The position numbers and the translations under genes were made by a program. Positions 10,823 to 23,200 of a DNA stretch of 64,000 nucleotides are shown in pieces (position 1 is the stretch's first letter; each line of letters starts with the position of its first letter). The stretch comes from Brachionus manjavacas (taxonomy: Eukaryota > Rotifera > Eurotatoria > Ploima > Brachionidae): assembly GCA_019054805.1 (NCBI GenBank), contig JAHQIY010000005.1:6245501-6309500 (forward strand). The letters are read 5' to 3'. The notes under the pieces are model-generated. The model was not told the origin of the DNA and did not search any database. It saw nothing but the letters and a program-made list of their open reading frames with translations.

Positions 10823-10880
10823 ATGTCGGGCAAAAACTTATAATGTATAGCTCGCCATGTCGGGCAAAAACTTATAATGT
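10823..10880. repeat. 24-bp tandem duplication at a breakpoint
   Basis: ATGTCGGGCAAAAACTTATA plus four more bases occurs at 10823-10846 and again at 10857-10880. The first copy sits between the 362-bp repeat and the 1.42-kb transposase segment. Such a short junction duplication is typical of template switching during repair or replication. Confidence 0.7.
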
Positions 10881-11703
10881 TGCCGTTTGAATGATGCTTT
10901 TTAATAAACGGATAGCTCAACGCTTTATAAAGCCTAAATAGACAGGTTGGTTGAGTGCAAGTCAACTTTTTCGTATGATTGGCGCCGAAATACCCCTCTA
11001 AGAAAAGACCAACCAAACAAGTGATTTCTGCTCAAAATTCTTAACTGGGGTATATTTTGTACTTGCTGGTGTTGCAGCAATGTTACTTGAGAAAAATACA
11101 TCATTTCCTATTGATTTTACCATGACTGAGAGTGAAAAAGTATTCCTAGTTAAAAATCCTGGAAATATTTGGATTTTTTAAATACAAATTTCTACATTTA
11201 ACTCTAGCTACTTTTTTTTGCGTTTCGGTTCAGTCAGGGATTTTCATCTTTTTACTAGGTGTTATTTGAAGCTGCTTCAACAATTTTGAGACCATTTGCT
11301 GGCTTTTATCAAACTTTTTGGCTGCTTGACGCTGATTGATGTTGTCTTTGAAACCAAAAGCCTTTTTTAGCTTGTTGGGTAGTACTTTAGTCATTTTTTT
11401 CGGTGTTTGACCAGATTCTTGTTACCTTTCTGGTGAAAAATATTCACTACATTTTAAAATTCTGTAAACAGTACTCCTTGGAGTTTTTTCTACCATAAAA
11501 TGCTTCACAGTGAATATCTTTCCAAGTGATCTATTTTCGTTAAAAAACGCGTAAACGCGAATTCTTAGGGCTTCTACTTTAGATGAATTTATTTTGGTCA
11601 TTTTTAATTCAAATTGAATAATTTTTTTTTTATCGAATTTAAAATTAAATTTACTACAAGAATATGGAAAGAGATTTAAAAAAAAATTAAAATAGCATTG
11701 CAA
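10849..11703 (-). pseudogene. DDE transposase pseudogene, copy 1 (truncated)
   Basis: The frame at 11422-11703 encodes MTKINSSKVEALRIRVYAFF and KTPRSTVYRILK, a helix-turn-helix DNA-binding start. After a TAA at 11422-11424 the next piece contains AAKKFDKSQQMVSKLLKQLQ, a second helix-turn-helix. Further downstream come fragments of the catalytic core, ending in PDMA (the beginning of a DMASSHYA-type motif). The truncation matches the repeat border. Confidence 0.65.
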
Positions 11704-12270
11704 ATGATACTTAAAGTTCGTCTCAGTTTTAAGTTGTCACTCGTTAATTTTCAACTTAAAATAGTCAGACTCGATGGCGAAGAAAAAATCTAGCCGGAAA
11801 ATGAAAAAAATGCACAAGGATTAGAAAATGACAGCCGAATTTTCGTATTTTTATTTAAAAATAATAATGTTGGGTTTAGAGTTTATTAAAAAAAATTATA
11901 AGAAAAAATTAATAAAGAGTTTTTTTTTTGTAAATTTTTTTAAATTTGAAAAAAATTGAAAAGGTTGATTAAAAGATTTCTGAAAATTCATTTTTCATGC
12001 GAAAAAAATTTAATATAAAATTCTTAATAACATTAGTTAAATTCAAAACAAGATAAATTAATCAACAAGTTAAAGCCATATTTTACTATCTTTATTTTTT
12101 TGTCATACTTTTTTGATGATATATGAATATTATGGATCGCAAACTGGCCATAAAAAAATTTAACTCGGACTAAATATTCAGAATAAATATTTTTTGTTTC
12201 CTAAAAAAAAGATGATCTTGATTTTAAAATGCATTTTGAATTTCAGCTATTTTTTTTTACTTTTATTTAG
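10849..12270 (-). mobile_element. 1.42-kb transposase segment, copy 1
   Basis: This matches 15564-16984 base for base apart from one A in a homopolymer near 11805. It carries the N-terminal and central parts of a Tc1/mariner-superfamily DDE transposase with shared stops and frame changes. The C-terminal catalytic part seen in copy 2 (15330-15563) is missing here. Confidence 0.85.
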
Positions 12271-12630
12271 TATAGCTTTCAATATCTGGGGCTTTTTTAT
12301 TCTTGAGAATCTTTATAGCAGATTTTATATCTTTATGGCTAGTCACTTCTGTGTCAATATCGAGGTCAGTGCTAGCTGGTTCAGGTTTTAAAGACTCTTT
12401 AGGTTCTTGTCTATTTAGAACTTCTCTTAAGTCTTCTCCAATGACCTATACACGAGAACAAATTCAGAGCCATTAAGTCAATGCATTAAGAACAAAAGAC
12501 TGCGATGGCTCGAGCATGTACCAGACTTGTAATTAAGTCACAGTTTTAAGTCTAAGTCAGAAAAATTTAAGTCAAAGTTATGACTTTAAAATTTTTTTTT
12601 TTTTTTAGTGAAGTTTAGTCGAGTCAACTA
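12269..12630. repeat. 362-bp direct repeat, copy 2
   Basis: This is the second copy of the segment at 10455-10816. Unlike copy 1, its MITE half continues into the right half, and the MITE is flanked by an intact target duplication. This copy is therefore the original location and 10455-10816 the derived one. Confidence 0.85.
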
Positions 12631-12990
12631 ATTTTCTGATTTTAAAACTAAACTTTTTTTGAATTAAAATAAAAAATCATATTTATTTTTTAGTTTAAAA
12701 ATCAGATAATTAGTTCACTTGACTAAACTTCACTAAAAAAAAAAAAATTTAAGTCATTGACTTGACTTGACTTAAGACTTGTGACTAAAAAACAAGTCTG
12801 GCATGTACTTAGAATGAAAGAAGTACGGATACCAAAAAGAGCCCTTCAATGGACACTTCAAGGGTGACTTAAGGTAGAACGACCAGCAGTTATGTGGGGA
12901 TCAACAATCACGAAAGAGCTCATCGAAATGGGAATGACATAGGGAGAAGCAAAGATAAAGGTAAAAATTGACTTGAATAGAAATTAAAAG
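12437..12990 (+). pseudogene. RTE-like LINE C-terminus, interrupted by the MITE
   Basis: The plus strand reads NKRLRWLEHV up to the MITE and continues after it with LRMKEVRIPKRALQWTLQG, a stop, then WGSTITKELIEMGMT. This is the conserved C-terminal tail of RTE-type ORF2 proteins (RWxGHVxRM...RIPK...W...ELxxMGMTW). Removing the 279-bp MITE and one target copy restores the frame exactly at the GCATGTAC site. The LINE was here first; it also has its own stops. Confidence 0.75.
12522..12800. mobile_element. hAT-type MITE with 8-bp target duplication
   Basis: A 279-bp nearly palindromic element begins CAGACTTGTAATTAAGTCAC and ends with the inverse CAAGTCTG. It is flanked on both sides by GCATGTAC (12514-12521 and 12801-12808). 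An 8-bp duplication with CAG-type ends is the hallmark of hAT transposition. The arms share AAGTC/GACTT words and an inner pair of arms (TAGTGAAGTTTAGTCGAGT against its inverse). It encodes nothing and interrupts the RTE-like C-terminus at 12437-12990. Confidence 0.88.
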
Positions 12991-13418
12991 TAATGACTCT
13001 ATGCTCCATAACGAGTGAATAAGGAAAAAAAATCATAATTTAGGCTGTGATAATTTAAAAATTAAAAAATATATTGAATTTCGATTATTGATTTTTAAAG
13101 TTAATTTTATAATAAATAAAAAATTCAATTGTTTTATTTAAATTTTTTAGATTTTTATCAAAGTATTCACTAATCATATTAATTATCTTAAAAATATCTG
13201 TTTGAAATAACTAAATTTAGATATTTAGTTTTATTCGAACAAAATTGCTCCTTACTTCACCTTTCCAGAAAATCATTTAATATACATAATTTTAAATAAT
13301 AAATTGTAAGAAAAGGAAAATTTATCCTAATTATTTGAATACTAGAATTTTGTTTTATTTTTATTTATTTATTTTTTAATAATTTCAATTTATAACCACT
13401 TTTAATTTATTTTTTAAG

Positions 13419-13464
13419 ACATCGCTGGAATTGGCGTTTATATGAATAAATAATAATAATAATT
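13419..13464 (+). repeat. LINE 3'-end stub with AAT tail
   Basis: ACATCGCTGGAATTGGCGTT followed by GAATAAATAATAATAATAA matches 6602-6644 and the inverse of 38830-38886. It is read as the last tens of bases of a truncated retrotransposon. Confidence 0.5.
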
Positions 13465-14139
13465 GAATGCTTTTAAATTTTTTTTCTATGTCTTTGAACG
13501 AAATCAATTTTTTTGTCACTATTTCGAAGCCCAGCTATCACGTTATTTGATAGATAAAAATTAAAATTATTAAAATATTGTGACACTTTTTGGTTCTTAA
13601 AATAGTTAAAATAAAATTCAAATCAAGATTGATTTATTAGTTTTAATTTTGCTGAATCATGAGTAAATTTCATAGCAATGTAAAAAAATATCAAGTTTGT
13701 TTGTACTACGGTTTAGGTCCGGAACATGTGTTAGGAATTTAATTAAATCTCGGTCAAGAAATTCAAAAATAGTGTAAAGAATTAAATCAAACTTATAACT
13801 TAATTTTATAACTTTTTATTTTTTTTTCGGCTTTCATTTTTCATTAATCTTGCAGTATCGTTAAATTTTTTCAAAAATTTTTAACAAAAAATGAATTGAA
13901 CCCAGTCGCATCAGATATCGAGGCGATGGTATCTGACGAGGAACCTAAAAAACATTTAAGTCGAATAGGAGCTTTAACTTTGAATCGAAATAAAATCAAA
14001 ATAAGATAAAATTGAGAAAGTAATGACAGGTGCTATATGTTTATGTATGGAACAGTTCATGATAAATTGGTAAGGCAGCAATTACAATATAGAGTCGGAT
14101 ATTCTAAATTTATAGATTTGAAACCCATTTTCAATAATA
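13465..14139. other. Spacer, no gene seen
   Basis: AT-rich with no convincing frame. A weak plus-strand frame around 13895-13965 (PVASDIEAMVSDEEPKKH) is too short to call. Confidence 0.35.
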
Positions 14140-14572
14140 AATGATGTATTTAAAATTAGTCAAATCGTTGAGGAACGTTTCTTTTGAGGTAAGATTGAAT
14201 ACCTTGGGACTTTCAAGTCTAGAAGATCGTAGAACTAGAGGAGACCTCATTCAAATGTACAAAATAATCAATGGCTTTGAGAAAATTAATCTAGTGAATG
14301 GTATAAATTCTGCTAAAAGTTTGGCACTAAATTTAAGAAGGGAGAATTATATGAGGCTTTCAAGAGAATTGACCAAACCCGGCTAATACAGATACAATTT
14401 CCTTACAAATCGAGTAGCGTCAAAATGGAACGATCTGTCACAGGACAGTGTCAGTTCTAATTCAATCAACATTTTCAAATCAAGGATAGACAATGAATTT
14501 TTTGGCAATGGGCAAAACAAGAGAAGAAGGACTGTCAAAGCCATCCAGGGGCTAAATGCTGACAAGCTATAG
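14140..14572 (+). pseudogene. CR1/L2-like LINE C-terminal fragment
   Basis: The plus strand encodes RRTRGDLIQMYKIINGFEKI, then an Arg-rich stretch LSRELTKPG, a stop, and YNFLTNRVASKWNDLSQD, then FKSRID. This thumb/C-terminal block is shared with the fragments at 27881-28249 and 34122-34424, which lie on the minus strand. The single TAA after PG and the missing palm show a dead, 5'-truncated copy. Confidence 0.7.
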
Positions 14573-14579
14573 CAAAGCT

Positions 14580-15300
14580 TTACTTCAGTCTGAAAGTATG
14601 TTAGGAAGAACAGTTTTTTGTTGAAAAAAATTGTGAGATATAAAGCTTTATTGAATTCAAAAATACTTTAGGATAATTTGAGGCCCAAGAATCATGAACC
14701 CAAAAATAATGGTACTTCTGAAAAACTATGCAATACTCTCCAGAAATTTAAATTTTTTGTTTTTTTATTATTACTTGAATGTTGAAATAACAAATTTGTG
14801 TTCTAAAACATATCATTATTCAATATTCAAAAGTAATATGTTCAAAAATATAATTTGGAGCAATCTTTGTTGAACAATTTTAAACAAAAATAAAACCATG
14901 GATAATCAGTGACATACCGTAACAAATAGAACAATTTATAATACTTGGTAATGGTTAGATTTTATATGTTTAAAATAAAAAATATTTCATGTTAAACAGA
15001 TTATTATAAAAAATTAAATCTAAAACCCTTTTTTTAATGATAATTTTTGAGCATATCCTTAACTATAATTTGCGAGTAAAAAGAAGTTTTAAAAAAAATT
15101 GCTTGTTTTGATAACTTTAAGTCATTCGTGGAAACATAAAGTCGAATTTATCTAGATGTGTGATGAATAAACTCATTTATTTGATCAGCATAACGGGTGA
15201 AAACATAAAATCGATAGGAACTTTAAAAGGTCATAACTCCTTTAATATTAATCAAAATAAAACGAAATTTTGAGAGAATAAAGCATTTTAATTCTAGTTT
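14580..15300. other. Spacer, no gene seen
   Basis: AT-rich. It may include the outer end of the transposase element whose coding remains start near 15330, but I could not find a matching terminal repeat. Confidence 0.35.
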
Positions 15301-15329
15301 TTATTTATGCCTTTATCTTTTTTCAATAA

Positions 15330-16418
15330 GTCTATTTCTTCGAATATTATTGAGTCGTATGGATGTAGAGGCTAAAAGGTCCTGTACGAGATTTTGATCC
15401 ATTTTTCTTGTACAAAGTCGTACTTTATTCCTTAGTTCATCTAAGTTTTTTGCTCTCCAGCCATTCTCACACTCTTTTTTCTCATTTGCAGGGTTTTCGC
15501 ATTTTTACGCAAATTTGATATTTTGGTCAATCAAGTAGTTGACCACTGGATTGGCATAATGAGAGCTCGCCATGTCGGGCAAAAACTTATAATGTTGCCG
15601 TTTGAATGATGCTTTTTAATAAACGGATAGCTCAACGCTTTATAAAGCCTAAATAGACAGGTTGGTTGAGTGCAAGTCAACTTTTTCGTATGATTGGCGC
15701 CGAAATACCCCTCTAAGAAAAGACCAACCAAACAAGTGATTTCTGCTCAAAATTCTTAACTGGGGTATATTTTGTACTTGCTGGTGTTGCAGCAATGTTA
15801 CTTGAGAAAAATACATCATTTCCTATTGATTTTACCATGACTGAGAGTGAAAAAGTATTCCTAGTTAAAAATCCTGGAAATATTTGGATTTTTTAAATAC
15901 AAATTTCTACATTTAACTCTAGCTACTTTTTTTTGCGTTTCGGTTCAGTCAGGGATTTTCATCTTTTTACTAGGTGTTATTTGAAGCTGCTTCAACAATT
16001 TTGAGACCATTTGCTGGCTTTTATCAAACTTTTTGGCTGCTTGACGCTGATTGATGTTGTCTTTGAAACCAAAAGCCTTTTTTAGCTTGTTGGGTAGTAC
16101 TTTAGTCATTTTTTTCGGTGTTTGACCAGATTCTTGTTACCTTTCTGGTGAAAAATATTCACTACATTTTAAAATTCTGTAAACAGTACTCCTTGGAGTT
16201 TTTTCTACCATAAAATGCTTCACAGTGAATATCTTTCCAAGTGATCTATTTTCGTTAAAAAACGCGTAAACGCGAATTCTTAGGGCTTCTACTTTAGATG
16301 AATTTATTTTGGTCATTTTTAATTCAAATTGAATAATTTTTTTTTTATCGAATTTAAAATTAAATTTACTACAAGAATATGGAAAGAGATTTAAAAAAAA
16401 ATTAAAATAGCATTGCAA
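15330..16418 (-). pseudogene. Tc1/mariner-superfamily DDE transposase pseudogene, copy 2
   Basis: This is the more complete copy. From 16418 downwards come the helix-turn-helix start (MTKINSSKVEALRIR), a TAA at 16137-16139, a second helix-turn-helix (QRQAAKKFDKSQQMVSKLLK), a catalytic-core stretch (KVARVKCRNLYLK...), and near 15540-15570 PDMASSHYANPVVNYLIDQ, the second catalytic Asp block. It continues to ENGWRAKNLDELRNKVRLC near 15450. Several frame changes and stops are shared with copy 1, so the element was dead before it was duplicated. The first catalytic Asp region looks degraded. Confidence 0.75.
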
Positions 16419-16984
16419 ATGATACTTAAAGTTCGTCTCAGTTTTAAGTTGTCACTCGTTAATTTTCAACTTAAAATAGTCAGACTCGATGGCGAAGAAA
16501 AAATCTAGCCGGAAAATGAAAAAATGCACAAGGATTAGAAAATGACAGCCGAATTTTCGTATTTTTATTTAAAAATAATAATGTTGGGTTTAGAGTTTAT
16601 TAAAAAAAATTATAAGAAAAAATTAATAAAGAGTTTTTTTTTTGTAAATTTTTTTAAATTTGAAAAAAATTGAAAAGGTTGATTAAAAGATTTCTGAAAA
16701 TTCATTTTTCATGCGAAAAAAATTTAATATAAAATTCTTAATAACATTAGTTAAATTCAAAACAAGATAAATTAATCAACAAGTTAAAGCCATATTTTAC
16801 TATCTTTATTTTTTTGTCATACTTTTTTGATGATATATGAATATTATGGATCGCAAACTGGCCATAAAAAAATTTAACTCGGACTAAATATTCAGAATAA
16901 ATATTTTTTGTTTCCTAAAAAAAAGATGATCTTGATTTTAAAATGCATTTTGAATTTCAGCTATTTTTTTTTACTTTTATTTAG
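15564..16984 (-). repeat. 1.42-kb transposase segment, copy 2
   Basis: Duplicate of 10849-12270 at a constant offset of 4,715 bp, with one 1-bp length difference. Sequence on both sides differs from copy 1. Because the transposase frame continues past 15564 here but not in copy 1, this is the likely source. Confidence 0.85.
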
Positions 16985-17272
16985 AAATTTATCTTTATAA
17001 ACTAATATTATTATACAAAAAATACTAACTTTAAAATTTGCTTTAATATTCACTCAATTTTTTTTCATATTAAAAAAAAAGTAAAATAAATAAAGATCTT
17101 GTAAATTCTTTATCTAAATATCAAAAAAACTGCTTGAATCGATTTTAGATAACCGATGTTGATACTAAAAACATGAAGACTTCACTTATTCTGTTTTACC
17201 TTATCTAAAAAATTTAAGTGTAAAATTTGAAATAAAAAAAAACCTCGCCGTAAATATATGAATTAAAAAAAT

Positions 17273-20200
17273 ATGGCAAAAACTGTTCATGATATTACTG
17301 ATAGTATATTCAAAGAAATTGGCGAATTTGGCTCTTATCAATTTTTGGTTTTTGCCTTGGTCGGTTTGATAGCAACAATACCAGGAATTGTAGGTTTCAG
17401 CTTTGCATTTTATGCGGCAACTCCCAGTTTTCGCTGCAAAATTCCTGGCTATGCGAACGATACCTATGAAATTCAAAACGAGAATCACAAGAGCCTAATT
17501 GACAAATTTATACCAATTTTATCAGATGAATCTTTCAAGGGCATTTATGAGAAATGCACTGTTAAGTCGTTCATGGATAATACGAGTTCGAACAATTTTA
17601 CAATTGATCACTGCCACGAATGGGTCTTTTCCAAAGAATATTTTGAAAGTACCCTTGTTACAGAAGTATTTTTTTTTAATTTAAAAATCCTCAATTTTTT
17701 TTAACTTGTTTTCAGTAAAAATAATTTTAAGATTAAAATCATAGTTAAAAGAGCAAGTATGAAATTGAATTTTAGCAATTTAATTTTAAAAAGTGCCATG
17801 TTTCAAAATTTTTTCAATCTTAATTCAAAAATTTATTTATTTATACTAAATTCAAATAGAAAAAAGTTAACTTTTAATGATAAGATGTGCAAATGTTCAA
17901 TGTTACAATTTAAAGATGCAGGAGCATAACCAGATAAACAGGACGAAACCACCTGAGGGGGATCTTATTAGAGCAATATTTTTTTTTTATTTAAAGTATG
18001 GATTTTATTAGAAATTAAAGTTTTTAATAAATTGCTAATTAATTGATATATAATTTTAAGATAAAAGGAATCCAAAATATTTAATTCAGTTATTTAATCT
18101 TCCAGACAGAAACTCAAATTAAAATCAAACTATAAAGAATAGAAAACTAAAGATACTTTTATATCAGGCACTTATATTTCATAATTTTCAACAAGTAAAG
18201 TATAACTTATAATTATGTTCTTATTGAATTACATAGAGAATTTATAGTATTTAATGAAAATTTGATTTAAACTCTTATTTTAAAAAAATTCTTTATTTTT
18301 GTAAAAAAGGTGTAATAACTAAACATAAAGGTAGCAGTTATGTAATTAAAAACAATCATAAATAAATATTAAAATCTATCTCGACAAAAATTTAAAAATT
18401 AATTAAAATAATTAAATTAGAGTTGGTCAAAAGTCAAACTTTAAAGTCAGAATCTTTAAAAGTCAAATTCGACTTCGATTTGGAATTTATTTAGGAGTCA
18501 AAGACTTGAGTCCACTCAAGTCAACTTAATTATTTTCAGACTATAACATTAGACCTAATCGTTCTATATTAACACCAAATTACAGAAAAATTAACAATGA
18601 TAAAATGTAATTTAAAAATATTGAAATTCGAGAACTAAATTTTATTTAAAACAAAAATTTTTAAAAAAGAATTTTAGTTTTAGTCAAAGTCCGGACTTGA
18701 CTTTCTATTGTCTTAAAAAATTTGACTAGCTTCTAAAAATTTGGACATGAAGTCCATTTTCGAAAAATGAGAAATTTTTATCAAATTAAATGTTTGAAGA
18801 TAAATATTCATAATTACTAACAAAAGATTCACTAAAACAAGACATAGAATGCATTTCCATATCATGGTTAAATCTTTAGAAAGAACAAAACTCTTCAAGG
18901 CTTAAGCCAAATTGTTCCTTTTTTTTAATTCAAGAAAATAAAAATAAAGGAACTTAAATATAGCTGTTTCTATTAAGAATACATAAAATTAGGACTGCTA
19001 AAATTTAAAATGTTTAAAGTTGAAGTGTATACAATTGAACTTAAATTTTAGTCTAAAATATGAACGAATATTTTTTGTTGAAAAAAGGAATGTTGAATTT
19101 TGGCATCCTTGATTTAGATATTTAAATAAAAATAGTTTATTTTTGGATGGAATCAATAAAACTTTTGTGTTAAGTAAATGAATCTCATTCATTTGAAAAT
19201 ATTTAGCCTTTAAGGCGTTTTTTTATTAAATTTTTATGATCAATATAATTGATATATATCCACCAAATAAAATGCAGTTGTTTAAAAAAAGAGTTAAAAT
19301 GGTATTTTTTCTCAATTTTTTCGAGTCTATAGTCTATTTTTCCTTATTTTTTGGAATAAAACAAATTTTGATTATTCAGTATATTTTTAAATACAAATAT
19401 TTAAGATAATGCAATTTTTACTCCTTTTATATTTCATTTTACACCATTCTTATCTAAAATAACTCCTTATGATAATTTTTTTACTTCTACTAAAATAAAA
19501 ATGACTCCAAAATAGTCTATTTCACCTTTTTCATTTTAGAATACTCAATCTGATGTAGTTTTTAGTCAATATTAAATAAACAATAATGTCTATACATTTT
19601 TATATTCACTAAAAAAATAACTAATACAACGCTAGTTGACAGTACTCTCCTAATTCTTTTCCTAAAAATTTGCGGTATTTTATTCAAAATTTTGTGGTAT
19701 AGATTTTAATCACCCATTAATTAAAGCTATAAAGAAAGCTATAATATTGTTTTAAGCGTATGATTTTACGGTATTTATGGTGAAAATACCTAAAAAAATT
19801 AAGGCTTTTACAAAGAAAAGTACAAGTAAAAAATTAAAAAAAATTCTTAAATATTTTCAAAAATGTCAACCTTTTTGTATTTTGTCATGGTTTAACGATA
19901 TTATTATTTTACCTACATTCTGCATTTAATGATCATTTTTTTGCATTCAAAGCAAATTAAGTTCTCCCTTTATTATGGCTTTAGACTTCGAAGTCTTGAG
20001 AAATATTTATTTCAATTATTCGTTTTCTAAGATTTTTCTAATGAATAGTTACAAAAGTTCAGAGAAATTACGGCCATCAATTGATGGACTGACAAAAAAA
20101 ATTAAATTTTACTTTTTTTTTGTTTGTTTGATCCAACTGGTCTATCGTGTTTTTTTTAACTTGGGGCTGTAGAGTAACGATTAGGGTCTCTTCAAGACGA

Positions 20201-23200
20201 ATTTTTTTTGATATTGGCTTTTGTACAGGCGGACCGTCCGAATCTAATTCTTCATATACCCTGATACCCAAATCATTTACATTTTGAGTTTCATTTTAAT
20301 AACATCGCCAGGCAAATTCTCTGTGGCCCGTTTACAGGTCCAATCGTTATCGGCAAAACTCATAATTAGATGTCCTTGAGCTGATTCTAAGTTACGAAAA
20401 CTACAGAAAGGGAGGTAAACTTTTCCCTTTCCCCTAGTTTTTTTCACTTGCTCTGGTTCAATGGACTCACCTTGGCTTAAGTTGTTTGGGATTTCTTCGA
20501 TTAAAGACATTTTTTGAATAATGAATATTGCCTAGCTAAATAATTTCCTTTATGTATAACACCAAGGAATAAACTCATCTTGTCGGAATCAGCTTTAGAA
20601 GGTCTAAAATTAATTATTGAAATAAAATGTTTTTTTTAGATTTATATTTGTTTAAATTAGATCAAATTAGCTATCAAAGAAATAAAGGGTCAATCTAATT
20701 TTGTTATCCAATGTTCACAAGATTTGTGAACATTCAATGATCACTGGGTTCGTGATCTCCTCAAGATCACTAAACTGGTGATCACAAAATTTGTGATCAA
20801 TTGTAAATACGGCTAGATCACCAAACTTAAAGCATGATCACACAAATAAATTAATGATCACAAAATTTAACAACTGATCACCAAATTTTTTATTTTATTC
20901 AAGAATATTTTTTTGGCAATGTGTGTAATTTAAAAAAGCATCTCAGAAAATCCCACTCAGTGTCCAATTTGTAAAAAGATGTTTAAGAATGATAAAGGAG
21001 TAAAGTTACACAAGTCGAAGATGCATTAAATTCATGTTTATTTTTTTTTAACATTGATATTTTTATTTTACTTTTTTGTCAAAAATTTAATTGATAACTA
21101 AATTGAATCAATGATCACTAAATTTACTATAAAAAACTAAATTTGTCACCCCCCAAAAAATTTAACCCAGAAATTTCACTTAAATTTTAGAAACCATTTT
21201 CTATTATTCACATGATTTATTATTGTTGACTTATTTCACTGATGAATTGGTTTAGTCGCTTAAAATCTCCAGAGATTAAAGTCTTTCTCAGCATAATCCC
21301 ACTTTTCCATTTCCATCATGCATGTTAAATTACGTCTGATTTTTTAAAGCTTATAAGAATTTAATTTCTTTGATAATTAGGCTTTTTTCTTTCCTCTCAA
21401 AATCTCAAAAATAAAGTTATTAAAAGAAAATGATTTTTTTAAAGCTTTAGTTAGGACCTTAAAAAATTGATTTTTGAATTATTCGATTCATTTAATAATT
21501 ATTATTTTAATAATAATAATTATTTTTAAAAGTGGAATTTAGTTTGTGAGAATTTGTCCCAGAAAAATTTCTTTGCCACACTTTATTTCATTGGTACATA
21601 TGGATTTGTTTTTAAAGGAATCATCTCAGACAGGTAAATGAGACCAACTAACAAATAATAATTTTAAGTATCAAAAAGTAAATATAAATTTTATTAATGC
21701 TTGATTGTAAAATTTAAAAATGAATCTTAATTTTACTTCTACTGTTTGAATTAAATTATTTAAAATTAAGATAAAAATTTTTATTTATAAAATTGCGATT
21801 TTGTGATCACTTAAAACAATTCATTTTTGTTTCCAAAAAGATACCAACTTAGGTTTATTAAATCTGCATTATTTTTTTAATTAATATTTTGGTAATTTTG
21901 ATACTTATATATTGAAAACTAATAAAATTTTTTATTGAAATTTTCATTAACAAGGTTTGGTCGAAAAAAAGCAACGTTTACTTTCATCATTATAAATGCC
22001 GTCTTGAATTTTTTAATGCTTATTTTGATGACGGGAAATTTTATGGATTCAAAAATTCAACAAAATCTGTTTGCAGCTCTAAGATTACTGACTGGAATAA
22101 CATCAAATGTTTACTCATGGACAGCTGTTCTAGGTAACAAAAAAAACTAATAAAAACATTGCTGTATCACTTAGTTCTCTTAAAATAACAACTTTGGTTA
22201 GTTTTGGCAATTCTTGTATTTAAAATGAATTGAACATATTAAAAATAATTAAAATATTTTTTTTTAAATATTTACATTATATCTCATGAGATTTCGACTG
22301 GGTAATAATCGGAGCAGTAGCTCAAAAAGGTCCTGGCAAAGGAGATGAGTGCCTATCCATTATCCGCTGGGATAGAAAAAGGGACTTATTATAAGCTAGG
22401 GGATGAGTTGTAATAAGAGAAAGTAAGAAATTGGTTAGATCAAAGGCATTTTGTCGTGCATAAAAACCAGAGTTGTTTTTAAGTCACAAGTCTTAAGCCA
22501 AGTCAAGTCAATGACTTAATTTTTTTTTTTTAGTGAAGTTTAGTCAAGTTAAATAATTATCTGATTTTTAAACTAAAAAATAAATATGATTTTTTATTTT
22601 AATCCAAAAAGAGTTTATTTTTAAAATCAGAAAATTAGTTGACTCGACTAAACTTCACTAATAAAAAAAAAATTTTAAGTCATTGACTTTGACTTAAATT
22701 TTTGTGACTTAGACTTAAAACTGTGACTTAAAAACAAGTTTGATAAAAACTAAAAATATAAAGTATATCAAATATTTTCCATTAACAATTAAAAATTTAA
22801 ATAATTTAAAATAAAAAAAATTAAAGTCATTTTTTAAAGTCATTTTTTAGAGTGGTGCTACGATAAAAAAATTTTACCATAATTAACGTAAATTACCGTA
22901 GATACCAAAAGCAAACATTCACAGATTTTAGGCAATTTATCGTAATTATCGTAAGTTTTTGTCAAATTCCGAAAATAAACTTAAAAAAGGTGGCCAAAAT
23001 TTTTTGAAAAAAAAAAAAATTTTTCAATAAATTTTATTTACTTAATTACAGAGTTTTTTAAAAGTCTCAAGTCAAGTCCAAGTCCGGACTTTTAGTCTAA
23101 GGTGGCCACATGAATTTGGCCGTTCCAGCTAGTAATTGTGGCAGCCTGTTTAGTGTCAAATCATTTCTCTAGATGGTTGCTACCATTCACCTAAAAAATG

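Noticed and set aside
10455..12630. Reading the A-B-A' structure as an LTR retrotransposon
   Set aside because: The 362-bp repeats are made of RTE-like LINE and MITE fragments, lack TG...CA ends and a primer-binding site, and the inner part is a DNA-transposon gene in the wrong class.
22290..22450. Relatively GC-rich stretch, considered as a tRNA-derived SINE
   Set aside because: I could not place A and B box promoters or a cloverleaf, and no second copy was found in the window.
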